From: Desmodus rotundus
Taxonomy: Eukaryota > Chordata > Mammalia > Chiroptera > Phyllostomidae
Length of the DNA stretch: 64,000 nt
Assembly: GCF_022682495.2 (NCBI RefSeq)
Contig: NC_071391.1
Span: 113,629,195 to 113,693,194 of the forward strand
Reading direction: 5' to 3'
The translations under genes and the position numbers were made by a program. Each line of letters begins with the position of its first letter. The first letter of the stretch is position 1. The notes below the pieces were generated by a model. It did not search any database. It was given only the letters and a program-made list of their open reading frames with translations, and was not told the origin of the DNA. Shown one piece after another: positions 33,633 to 43,700 of the stretch.

Positions 33633-36395
33633 AATGGTAATTATAAAGGCTGAAAAAGTAACTTTTAGATTTCAGTTTATATTTTATTTCTACCATACCT
33701 ACAAAATAAGCATTTTATAAATGCGATTTTAAAGTTACATTACTCCTCATGTTAATAATGTTAATTTCTGTATAATGTAATCTATGTCAATATTATTTTT
33801 ACCATTTTTATGCAATCCTATAACAATATTTACTACCATACTGTAATACATAAATTTTGTTCATTTCATAGTTTGGCAATATAGTTTGCATGTATTTTAT
33901 ATATACTTCGTATGACATTTCACAGGCTCTGAAATACAATATATTCATTATAATATTGTGATCTATCTCTGTTTAACTTAAAGATTTAGTAAAATATGAT
34001 ATTTATACAATTAATTATAAGAAATTTAAATTTAATCACAAGAACTTAATTCTGAATAATAGCATGATAATAATCTTGCTATACATATAGGGTAGCTATA
34101 CTTACGGAATACTGTTAATTACTTATAATTGGTTAATAATCTCAACATAGTTTCTCCTCTGCTTCCATTGGAAGAAATTAAAAGGAAAATAATGTTAAAA
34201 ATGTTCAGTAAATATGTGGTTATTTATTTTATTGCTATATTCAGGGGAGAAAATATTTTAAAAAGGAAATGAGATTATATTAAATGTTCCATAGGAAGAA
34301 AATCTAAAATAGATTTTCTGGCCTTATATTTTCCATCAAACATGATTCAATTAATTTTAGAAGTATACTTTTTATGTTCTTTTTAATCACTGTGATAACT
34401 TTACAAGAGAATGTTAATGTTTTACATTTATCTAATGAGTTAAATGTCCCCATTAAAGTATACTTTTTTTCCCAATTCAATGAATTTTCATTTTTTAATA
34501 TGAAAAGGTTATGCCCCAATTTCCTCAAAGCAGCTTGGTTATTTTTAAATATATTCCTTTTTAAATACTTGGTCTAGTAGCTCTAAAATTTTGGCTTAAG
34601 AAGTCAGTGGGGTTGAGTTAATACAATTACCTTGTTTTCGTGCATGAGTCAACAAATAGAGTTCATTAGAAGGTTGAATCTGTATAATAAGACGCTGTTG
34701 TGAAAGGAAAACCATATTTAAAATTTCTCACGCTTGCCTGCTCAGAAGGCGATATTTAATCAGCTCTACTTTTCATATTTAAAAATATCATGATATTTCT
34801 GATTACTTTACCTATCCTAAACATCTTGCTTGATAAAAATGTATAAAAGTGATCATATTTAGCCACCTGAAAATGTACAAGCCAGTATCATGGAAAGTTC
34901 ATCTTAATTAAACGTGATATTCTTAGCAAAATTATTATACCCTTAGTTCTTCTAAACAGATCACTGTCTAAACAAATAATTGTAATTTTATTTTAATCTT
35001 ATAAACAAAACATATGAGTTATTAGTATGGATCAATTATTTATATTAACATATAAATTGCTATATTTTGTGTATATTCTCAGCTGAAAAAACACTATTTG
35101 TTGTAGTTGTACAAGAACTGATCGCAAGTTATATGAAGAGTTTAGCTATTACAAGCTATTTTAAGAGTTTAGAGAAAAGGTTGACAAATGATTTGTCTAT
35201 TCAAGTAAAATATTATCTTTATAGCTAATATGTTACATATAGAAGGTAGTTGAATAATAATTTAGTACTAATAGCAGAAAATAAAGCCTTGGTAAAAACA
35301 AAGGCACAATGTACATACATCTTTTTTACTATATTTCTTCATCTAAACTTTGTTTCTTGTGGCTTACTCATTTAATCCATCTGAAGCTTTCCAGAATTAT
35401 TTTTTTTATTTAAGTGCATGTCAATTCTGGGGGTAATGATTTTGACACATTAATCTCTCTTCCTTTGCCTTTAAACTTATTCCTAACTTCAAGGTGTGAT
35501 GCCTAATATTAATTTTATTTTTGACCTATAATTATTTAAAATCAATTATATTAAGTGTATAATACCATGAGATATTATATATATATGTAATGTAATTTAT
35601 TTTATACAATTATCTGACAAATTTAGCTTTGATATTCAAAGATAGATGACTTTCCTATTTTTAGGACCCTAGTCATTATTAGACCGGAATCACCGACATC
35701 AACCACCTGGAGGCCCGAGTGTATGATATGGTCTGCCTTGTGATTCTACCATCTTGTAACACACTTGACTTTATGAAATGGTGTATAGTCTCTTAATGAC
35801 TTTAGTTCCTACTCCGGGCATTCTTTCTTGTACTAGTCCATAAAATACACAGCAGGTTTTCGTCACACTGAAGCACAGTTCAATACTTTTCATATTGCTT
35901 TTGATATCTTTCCTTCAACTTTCTACCCTGATTGAAATTATCAGTGCCTCTCCTAATCATATATATTCCCATGTAAATGGAGAGTCAAAACTACCTAGGG
36001 AGAGATATCAATGTGGTGGAAATAAAGGAATGAAAAATGGGTGAGGGCATGAATCAAACATCTCTCTGATATTTGTATTGGTCTTTGATTTGTTCCCCCT
36101 TGTGAATATAGTTGAGGTAAATATGATTTTAGTTTTGCAGCTTTACAACCGAACAAGGTTTGTGTTTAATGTTTCATTTTATCCTCAGAATCTTATTACA
36201 TAAATTGGATATTGTGATCTTTATTCTACAAATGACAGACTATGCATAGGTAGGTAGCTGACCTGTCTGGGAATTTTCATCCCAACAATTTAAGAACTGA
36301 TTGAATACTAAGATTTGAAAATGACTTATGATGCAATTTCTCACCATGAATTCTGGAAATGTCTTCAACTCTTCTAATTACTTGTCTTCAACATC
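33633..36395. other. very AT-rich unique non-coding stretch
   Basis: No gene and no confident mobile element. Long runs of A/T with scattered TATATA. The open frames at 34304-34577 overlap on both strands and look random. A reversed MIR-like trace near 36150-36290 is too weak to call. Confidence 0.5.
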
Positions 36396-36403
36396 ATTTA
36401 TAA

Positions 36404-36592
36404 CGGGTGTCAAACTCATTTTCACTGGGGGCCACATCAGCCTCACCGTTGCCTTCAAAGGTCTGAAATAATTTTAGGACTGTGTAAATGTAACTATTTT
36501 TTAACTGTTAAGGAGTTGAAATTACATTAGGACCTTTGAAGTCAATGGCAAGGCTGATGTGGCCCCTGGTGAAAGTGAGTTTGATACCCCTG
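36404..36592. mobile_element. fold-back hAT MITE (two inverted arms)
   Basis: The element reads CGGGTGTCAAACTCATTTTC at the left. At the right it reads the reverse of CAGGGGTATCAAACTCACTT. The two arms, each about 90 bp, are inverted copies of the left half of the MITEs at 2741 and 40350; they meet near 36500 (TTTTTTAACTGTTAAGGAG). An 8-bp TSD with one mismatch is clear: ATTTATAA (36396-36403) and ACTTATAA (36593-36600). It is non-coding and would be moved only by a hAT transposase in trans. Confidence 0.88.
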
Positions 36593-36665
36593 ACTTATAA
36601 GGTCACAGGAATCTCAAAATGAGAATCAGGAAAACTGATAAACAAGGACCTCTTTAACTGTAAAT

Positions 36666-36887
36666 CAATGGTTCTCAACTAGAGGCCATTTTGCTCCCCC
36701 AGGTACACTTGACAATGTCTGGGGACATTTTTGGTTGTCACAGTTGGGCGTGGAAACTACTGCCATCTAGTGAATATAGGATGGAGGTGCTGCTAAGCTT
36801 CTGACAATGCACAAAAGAGTCCATCACAACAACAACAAAAAATTATTTGGCTCACATTTTAATAGTACTGAGGCTGAGAATCCCTAA
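36666..36887 (+). mobile_element. MER5A-type hAT-Charlie non-autonomous element, near full length
   Basis: It begins CAATGGTTCTCAACTAGAGG and contains GACAATGTCTGGGGACATTT and CTGCCATCTAGTGAATATAG. It ends CTGAGGCTGAGAATCCCT, so both MER5A ends are present. Confidence 0.9.
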
Positions 36888-37004
36888 AACTGGAGGATCA
36901 GGTCCATTGAGGTAGAAGGTGGACACAGAACCTTCAATTTAGGTTTAATTTATATACTTATTCACCAGCATGCCTATCATTCCCTATGCTCATGAATATA
37001 TGGT

Positions 37005-37205
37005 ATGGTTTTCAGAAGTAGAATCATTGAGTTACATTCCTGATTTTACCGCTTATTGGTAGCAACCTTGGACAAGTCACTTAACTTTTACCTTAAAAAT
37101 AGGAATGTTACAGTAACAACTCCTAAGTTGTGGAGTTGTTTTGAAGGTAAATAATGGAATCAAAGCACTGAACACCCAACCTGGAGAGTACTCAATTAAT
37201 GGTCT
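37005..37205 (+). repeat. MIR SINE (sense)
   Basis: GATTTTACCGCTTATTGGTA, CCTTGGACAAGTCACTTAAC, CTTAAAAATAGGAATGTTAC and GAGAGTACTCAATTAATGG are MIR landmarks in order. Confidence 0.82.
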
Positions 37206-38950
37206 ATTATGTTAATTTTGGGCACCAAATGTTATGAAGATATATTATAGGTGTAATGAATTTCTGCCATTGGTTCTGTTTAGCACCATTGTGATGGTAA
37301 AACACAATTAGTCAATTGTCGGTAAACTCAATTAATTCATTAGTTTCTGCACACATTAAGGGTTAAGGGGTTCTTTTGTTGCCAGTGGTGTATGTATGTT
37401 TCTGATGCTCGCCAAAGCCTGTGTAAAGTGGCTGGGTTCTTAGTCACTACTGGCCCATTCTGGTATCTTTTGAAACTTCTTCACTCCCTTCATTCTCTTT
37501 CAGCGAGTTATACCACTCTGGCATTTGGAAGGCACTTTTTGCCCCCTGGACACAGATAGTGTCCACACACCTCATCCTGCCTGTTTGACATCCTGACCCT
37601 CATGCCACTCTCTGTCCCTATGTGTGCCACAGGGAACATTTGGAAGTTACCCTAAACCACTTTTGCTCTGGGGTGAGCTCAGCAGGATGATCTCGTATCT
37701 AAACACTGCAGTCATTTATGTGTAACGTTATCGCTGCGGCATTACATGTACAGGAAGTCTAGAACCCGAGGCTCAGGCAGGCCCATGAAAGGATGCTCAA
37801 GTGATTCTCCAATCTGGAATCCCAAACTCATCTAACGATGTTACTGTTTTCCTTCCATGGAGCTCTGACGAGGGTGCAACAACAAGGTAGACAGCCATTT
37901 CTTAGGGAGCATTTCCAAAGTTCCCTTGATTCTTTTATATTTTTCTTCTTTCTGATGCTTCTCATGTCTCAGCTCAAAGGTGAGTAGAAAGATTTATTTC
38001 TCTTTCTGTAGCATCACAGTGACTTGGAAATTTCCCTCTCAGTACTCTTATTTGTAGGGGTTTTCAGCTTTTGAAAATCCAAAAGCCAAGAAAGTCTTTT
38101 TTTAAAAAAATTGATGGTTAAATGGCTATGCCCATGTCATCGAAAGGCATCGATGAAGAATTAAAATTGGATAGGTAAACTTACCAAAGTATTTCCTAAT
38201 CAGTAGATAAGCTTCCTTTACTTCAGTTACACTCCACTTCATAATGAGGTTAATTTATAGGTAGTGTTTGGTTTTTAGGAATGTAGGCAGTCTCACATCT
38301 ATTAACATTAGTGCGAGGTTTGACATAGAAGGTGATCTTCTTGCCTCTCTTAACTTCTCAGTTCTTATTTCCTCAACTAAAATATTACAGCTCTCAACAC
38401 ATCCTATTTTTCTGGTACTTCTCTCATAACTTTCTGTTCACACATTCTCTCCTACTTCCATTCTTGGAGGAATAAATGGGGAGACTTGTCTGAGTCCTTC
38501 TACAAGACGGCAGTCTTCAGATTATTGGATGCTTTTCCTTACCACGCAGGGAGAAGGCTCTGGGGTTCCAGAGGCATGGATAGATTTAAGGGATGAAATT
38601 TCCAGACCCACACGTACTGTTTCCTAAAACTGACTTGCCTGAGAACTGCTTACTGGCAGATTTTCTATTCCTACCTCCTCTTTCGTAACTGTCCCTCACC
38701 TGTTTTACAGAAGAAAGATGCACCTTTCACTTAGCTACCGTTATTCTACTGACAAGAGCTATACAAATCTGGCACCAAACAAAGAGGCAGTTGGAGAATG
38801 TAACCTTTCTAAAGGGTGGGTGCAAGAGCAAAGCAAAGAAAGTGTTAATAGTACTGAGAGATACAGAGCCTCCTGTCATCCTAGTTATATACTTCCTGCT
38901 TCCATCTAAAATGAAAAAAAAGACTCTGCTCCTTTTAATATTTATCAAAA
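37206..38950. other. unique non-coding stretch
   Basis: No gene and no repeat I can name. Open frames at 38718-38948 overlap on both strands and look random. Confidence 0.5.
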
Positions 38951-38968
38951 CTTTATTTTTTTAATTTT

Positions 38969-40166
38969 AAGAGATTTAATAAAGCATCTTATCACAAGAT
39001 AGAGGCACAGACAAATTAGAATATGCAACCATAATCTTATATAGTCAAGTTAAAAGGTTATGTATTTTTTATGTTTTCATAGCTGAAAACTTCAGATCTT
39101 ATAGCTAACTTACCCATCCTGAATATTTTATTCATTACTCCTGAAAGTATCCAGGGCAGCAAATACCCAGAATGCAAACTATTATATAAAGAAAGTGAAA
39201 CGTTAAAAAAGAAAATGTGTAGAGAACACCTCTTCCCACCACCCAATTAAAGGTGAACAATGGCACTTTGCTCTTTCTTAACCTAGATTGTCTTCAAAAA
39301 CTATTAAAATGGAATTAACTTAAGAAAAATACCCTCTGACTTTTAACAGATGCCCAAAAAGCTTGTTAGTGTTGGAAAATGAATACTTACACAAAGGAAA
39401 ATGTATCAAATCCGTTCGAAGAACCCTGTATGGTAAAATAAACAAGACAAAAGGCTGGTTCAGGGCTTATTGACAAAGGCAATGTCTTCAGACAGGTATG
39501 TAAGGAACTGGTGCTTCTTTTTCAGGCGTCTTCACTACCATTTCATAGGTTGGCAAAACATACTGTGAAGGTGCTTCAAAGCAGGGAACACAGCAGTCAC
39601 TGGTGCGTTTCCGTTGTTGGTGTATTTATAGCAGTCCCAAACACAGTTGATTAGATAAGCCTTAAAAAGGAAGACCAAGGCAAAGAACAAAAGGGCAATG
39701 AACAGGAGGCAGCTGGAGTCCGGAGGCAGGAGGTCTTCTTTATAGTGAAAATCAGGTAATTGATCCACATATTCTGTGATTCTTGGGAAATGAGAGAACT
39801 GAGAGCAATAAGGCATCTGAGGAAGAAGTCAAAAAACCAGTAAGAGAAGAATGGAATAAGCCAACCCATTTGATAAGAAATTTCTCTATATACCAGTATT
39901 AAATGGATTATAAACATGAGAACAGAGATGACGAAAAGAACACAGGTATTATCTGCCATTCTCTCAAATGAATAGTAATTGCCAATGACTTCATATTGAA
40001 TGCTGACAGATGGCATTGAGCTTGGATGAGACCTTCACAGTCAGCAGCACTGCCAACAGCTTTAGCACTGTGTCCCCAGACCGGTCCTCCTGCTGCGGAC
40101 GTGGCAACAGCCGCAGCACCCAGTGCTGTAGAACCAGGCGCTGCAGCTCCACTTGAACACCACTGG
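38969..40166 (-). pseudogene. processed pseudogene of LAPTM4A
   Basis: LAPTM4A is a four-transmembrane late-endosomal/lysosomal protein with C-terminal PY motifs. This minus-strand copy has no introns. Recognisable blocks, N to C: a FYST.CCGCCHVR-like start (about 40080-40130), [29 protein letters not shown], then after a frameshift near 39795 [26 protein letters not shown] and [14 protein letters not shown]. After another frameshift near 39565 come a degenerate QYVLPTYE and a PY-like tail, with the stop at 39488-39490. At least three frameshifts disrupt it. About 520 bp of probable 3' UTR follows to an ATTAAA signal (38975-38980) and an A-rich run (about 38949-38968), as expected for a reverse-transcribed mRNA. 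No clear TSD. It cannot encode the full protein. The exact 5' end is uncertain. Confidence 0.93.
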
Positions 40167-40349
40167 GAATCTCGCAGGCCTTACTCATAGGTGGGCCCCT
40201 AACAAACGCTTTCACCCAGCGCTTGAACCCCATTAGCTCTGCCACTGTGTCCAAAACCAAAGGAGGTGTCTTCGAATCTGCCATTGGCGGGGCTCCAACC
40301 AACTGCTTCAGCCAGCCACTTTGCCCCTGCACACTAAGGGCCTGCAGTG
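40167..40349 (-). other. possible 5' UTR of the LAPTM4A retrocopy, or unrelated flank
   Basis: This GC-richer, CpG-bearing stretch lies between the LAPTM4A-like coding part and the hAT MITE. On the minus strand an open frame of 133 codons (39991-40392) runs through it into the frameshifted LAPTM4A sequence and into the MITE. Its first half has no recognisable domain. It may be retained 5' UTR of the parent mRNA; I cannot confirm this from memory. Confidence 0.4.
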
Positions 40350-40556
40350 CAGGTGGCAAACATAAGGCCCTGGGCCAAATCCCGCCCTCCACCTTGTTTC
40401 ATCTGCCCAGCACCTTGTTTCTACCCCACGGCAGTGCTGAGCTCCTTGCCCCTAGTTAAGTAGTTACATTCATCCAGTCCTAAAATTACATTCGGCCCTT
40501 TGAAGGCACCCGGGAGGCTGATGTGGCCCCCAGTGAAAATGAGTTTGACACTCCTG
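40350..40556 (-). mobile_element. hAT MITE, complete asymmetric form
   Basis: The ends read CAGGTGGCAAACATAAGGCC (plus-strand left) and, reversed from the right, CAGGAGTGTCAAACTCATTT. Read on the minus strand it aligns along its length with 2741-2914, including the middle AGAAACAAG..CAGAT.AAACAAG.TGGAGGG, and its first half with 36404-36592. The TSD is unclear; GCCTGCAG (40340) and GCCTAGAG (40557) are the best candidates. Confidence 0.85.
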
Positions 40557-40609
40557 GCCTAGAGTGGTTCTTGCTCTATTCAGTTTACCCTTCCTCCTCC
40601 ACCTTCCCT

Positions 40610-40960
40610 GCACACGGGCCAATGGAAGAGCGGGAAGCTGCGTGGACTCACTGCTGATTGGAAAAATTTGAAGATTGATAAGACATCACACCCAATTAGA
40701 AGTGCAACTCACTTCAGTTCTCAAGTGAGGGCGAGGGCTGGCTCGAAGGCCTGAATGAGTCGGCGTGGGTGCAGTCTGGAAGGTCACCATCTCTGTTACC
40801 AAAATGGCGAATAAAATAAAAGCATTTCATAAGACAAGGTGGAGACAGGGTAGTAGATGGCGCAGGGCACAGAAGGACTTTTCTAAGTGACGTCTTTGCT
40901 GCGTACTGCTTTGGAGGCGTCATTGGAGGGCGGCTGCTAACACTTTCTTGTCCTCTGTAT
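40610..40960. promoter_or_regulatory. GC-richer patch with CCAAT boxes and a CRE-like site (possible regulatory element)
   Basis: It contains four CCAAT pentamers: 40619-40623 in a perfect NF-Y-like context GGCCAATGG, and reverse at 40657-40661, forward at 40692-40696, reverse at 40922-40926. It also has a CRE-like TGACGTCT (40888-40895), two YY1-like ATGGCG cores (40804 and 40857) and a local cluster of CpGs in otherwise CpG-poor DNA. The first three CCAAT boxes are about 35-38 bp apart. I see no gene on either side. It could be a cryptic promoter, a distal element, or a remnant of a repeat or retrocopy. Confidence 0.3.
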
Positions 40961-41212
40961 GTGTGTATATCTATACACATTTGCACAGATATGTGCTAAA
41001 TGTGCATTTATCTCTTTATCTACCTATGGAGGAATTAGAGTGCAGAGAGAAGGTGGTGACAATGACATAAGTCATATGCTGATTTTCACTTAAAATAGTT
41101 TTTCTTTTTCTGAGAGAAACCTGTCGAATTAGAGTGAATGATTTGACAGTGAGGATTGGCTTTTACCAGTGACATTTTTCCTGAATTAAATAAAATAAAT
41201 CTGTCCCTTGAA
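40961..41212. other. unique non-coding stretch
   Basis: Nothing recognisable apart from a short TATG/TGTG-rich patch near 40958-40980. Confidence 0.5.
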
Positions 41213-41264
41213 AGTGTGTGTGTGTGTGTGTGTACATTTATATGTGTGTGTGTGTGTGTGTATA
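41213..41264. repeat. (TG)n microsatellite, two blocks
   Basis: Two TG tracts separated by TACATTTATA. Confidence 0.96.
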
Positions 41265-41680
41265 ATCACTTTGTTTTCAAATCCTTATGTGGGTCATCTG
41301 ACTAAAATATTTGAAAGCCAATGATTTAGAGAGTTCTGAAATATCACTGGAACAAACTGGACATACTGAACAGTTACAGTTGCTCTCTGCAAGCCATTCT
41401 AAATATGACTGACAAACTGCAGGCCGGTCCTACCTTATAACAGCAATCAAACTAAAAGTCCTCACTTGAATTGATTTGTCTTCATTGAGTACTTTTGGAA
41501 TTTTCACATCAAATTGAAAAGTTCATCTGCACCTGAAACTTTGCAGTGGTAGTTTTGAGAAACGTGTACAAAGAATAATATGAGGCAGATGTTTTTTAAT
41601 AGAAGTGAGTATTCTGTATTAATAACAAAAACTTAGACTTTTAATATGGCTGCCAACAGTATTTGGGTCGAAATTCCAAA

Positions 41681-41722
41681 GGCAGATAGATAGATGATAG
41701 ATAAGTAGATAGATAGATAATA
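41681..41722. repeat. (GATA)n microsatellite
   Basis: GATA tetramers interrupted by GATGATA and AAGTAGATA variants. Confidence 0.94.
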
Positions 41723-42609
41723 AATGGAGAATACGAACTAAGGGAAAGTAGAACATTACTCAAATATTTCAAAACATTGGAACTGCTTTAATGTTAAATA
41801 TAAATTGGTAAGTACATTTGCTTCTTAATAAAATAAATGTTTCCTCATCTGTGTCAAATACAAAGTTAACTAATATGTAATATAATATTTTCTTCCTGAT
41901 TCTGAGATACTTTATATTTTCAACAAGGCTTTATTTGTCTTCATGGCGTCTATTTTCTAAAGAAGACAGATATAGCAGAAAAGAAGCAAGAATTCTAGGC
42001 CCAGAATTCAGGCTCTTTTTTTCCCTGTTATATCATATATTAAAATAAAATGTTTAGTTAATATGTTTAATTTAATAGTAATAAAGCAGTTGGTTAAAAA
42101 GATAAGACCCTTTATTCATTCATTCATCCAGGTATAATGGATTTATCTAATGCCTTTGAGCATCAATCTATGGTGGTATACTTTAACAATCAGTTAAATA
42201 CAGCCCATGTATTGCTGAATTTATACAAGAAATTGAAACATTACTCTAGGATACTGTAGGGTAATGTTTCGATTTCAGAGTGGTTTTACAAAGTCTTATA
42301 GAGCTCCCCAAGAGGAGCATCCATCAGCATCAGAGATCTGGAGAAGGAGTCCGTGTGCAAGATTCAGTAAAACTGTGTTCTGCTTGATGAAGAGGCACTT
42401 GCCAGATGGGGGACTGCTGGGAGACATTCAAAAAATTCCTGAATGGGCAGGTACATTACCCAAGAACGGGTTGATTCATTTGAGAAACTCAAAGCAGTTT
42501 CGTTGCCCAGGGAATAGGGTGCATGGCTATATGGCACAAGACTTGGAGAGAATTAGAGAGGAGTTGAAGATGAAGTTCCCAATGTGTTAAGCAAAGCAAT
42601 TAAAATTCA
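41723..42609. other. non-coding stretch with one unassigned open frame
   Basis: A 108-codon open frame at 42264-42590 (plus) has a mixed, non-repetitive composition but no domain I recognise, no clear Kozak context and no splice-like borders. Because an antisense L2 begins just after it, it may lie in decayed repeat. Confidence 0.4.
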
Positions 42610-43085
42610 TTTCAAAAAAATCCTGGGAAGTCATGAAAATGCTTCAAGTAAAGAAGTGATAATATATATATTTTTTTATTTTGTCAAAATTATAATAATA
42701 ATTAGTATGAAGAGCGATGGTCAGCAGTATGGAACGAGAGACCAGTTGGGAGAGGTAAAGAATAATAATTACTGAACTTAAGTAGTGACAATGGGAAGAG
42801 GTGCAATGTGTGTAAGTTGCAGTTATGAATGTAATCTTCCAATTTATCAATTCAGTAAGTGTCAGATTAAGTGAGAAGGAAGTTAAAATGACTCCTATGG
42901 TTTTGGTGATTAGGTATGAGGTTATGTTAATCTTACTAAAATACAGAATGTAATAAAAATGGCACGCTCTGGGGGACGAAGCAGTGAGCTCACTTTTGAA
43001 TGTATAATTTATGACATTACCAGGAATACACAGGTGGAGGTAACCACTTAGTTGGAAAATCGCTGGGTATCAGAAGGAATAACTC
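42610..43085 (-). repeat. L2 LINE (antisense)
   Basis: CTGGGAAGTCATGAAAATGC, GAGAGACCAGTTGGGAGAGG, AAATGACTCCTATGGTTTTG and GAATACACAGGTGGAGGTAA are, in order, reversed L2 text from near the end of ORF2. Confidence 0.6.
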
Positions 43086-43114
43086 ACGAGCATACAGCAG
43101 TATATGGTCAGCAT

Positions 43115-43225
43115 TTATTTCCATTGTAAACAACAGAAACCCAAATCACACTAATATAGAAAAGAATATTTTTAATCTCATATGATATATAGGGCTACTT
43201 TTTTTTTTCATTGAAAAACCTGAAT
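43115..43225. repeat. old interspersed repeat, first part, family not assigned
   Basis: AACAACAGAAACCCAAATCA followed by AGAAAAGAATATTTTTAATC matches a common old mammalian repeat I cannot name. It seems to resume after the L1 insertion with CCTCTGTGTTGGCTCCACC (43418) and ends before about 43700. Confidence 0.35.
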
Positions 43226-43234
43226 TTATTTCAT

Positions 43235-43365
43235 TTTTTGGTTTTCTTAAATTAATTAATTAATTTTTATTCAGTTACTATTGTCTGCATTTTCTCCCCT
43301 TCCCGCCACCACACCCCAGCCAGTCCCACCTCCCTCCCCCACCTCCACCCTCCCCCTTGATTTTG
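43235..43365 (-). mobile_element. short 5'-truncated L1 3' end (antisense)
   Basis: TTTTTATTCAGTTACTATTG, then TTTTCTCCCCTTCCC and a C-rich tract (CACCTCCCTCCCCCACC) followed by CTCCCCCTTGATTTTGTC, is the reversed L1 3' UTR also seen at 58018-58297. I could not define a TSD. Confidence 0.82.
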
Positions 43366-43700
43366 TCATGTACAGATGTATTTAGAGTCCCTAAATGCCA
43401 TGTCTCAGTTATTTCCTCTGTGTTGGCTCCACCTTCAGGGTACATTTGATGGCTGTCATCAGCTTCAGGCTTCTCTTAACAATGACTATTGTCTAGAACC
43501 CATCTTTTCATGCCACCAAAACCTAGAAAAGATAGAGTAATTTTCTTCTCTAACCCCCCCCCAATATCTCACAACTTCTGTACCGAGAGTGGGTTGCTTG
43601 CTCTTTGTTAAACTGATAACCATGGGCAGAGTACCGGGGTCGCTCATTGTCATTGGCTAATCTTGCCTTTTTGGAGCTAGCTACATGGAGCATCAAACTA

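Noticed and set aside
39535..40392. three adjacent minus-strand frames that could be exons of a live gene
   Set aside because: They join as frameshifted pieces of one LAPTM4A retrocopy with no introns; the breaks are small indels, not splice sites.
41213..41264. spaced direct repeats that could suggest a CRISPR-like array
   Set aside because: Simple TG microsatellite in a vertebrate genome; no spacer/repeat structure.
42264..42590. 108-codon open frame of mixed composition
   Set aside because: No domain recognised, no exon-like borders, adjacent to decayed L2. Kept only as an unassigned stretch.
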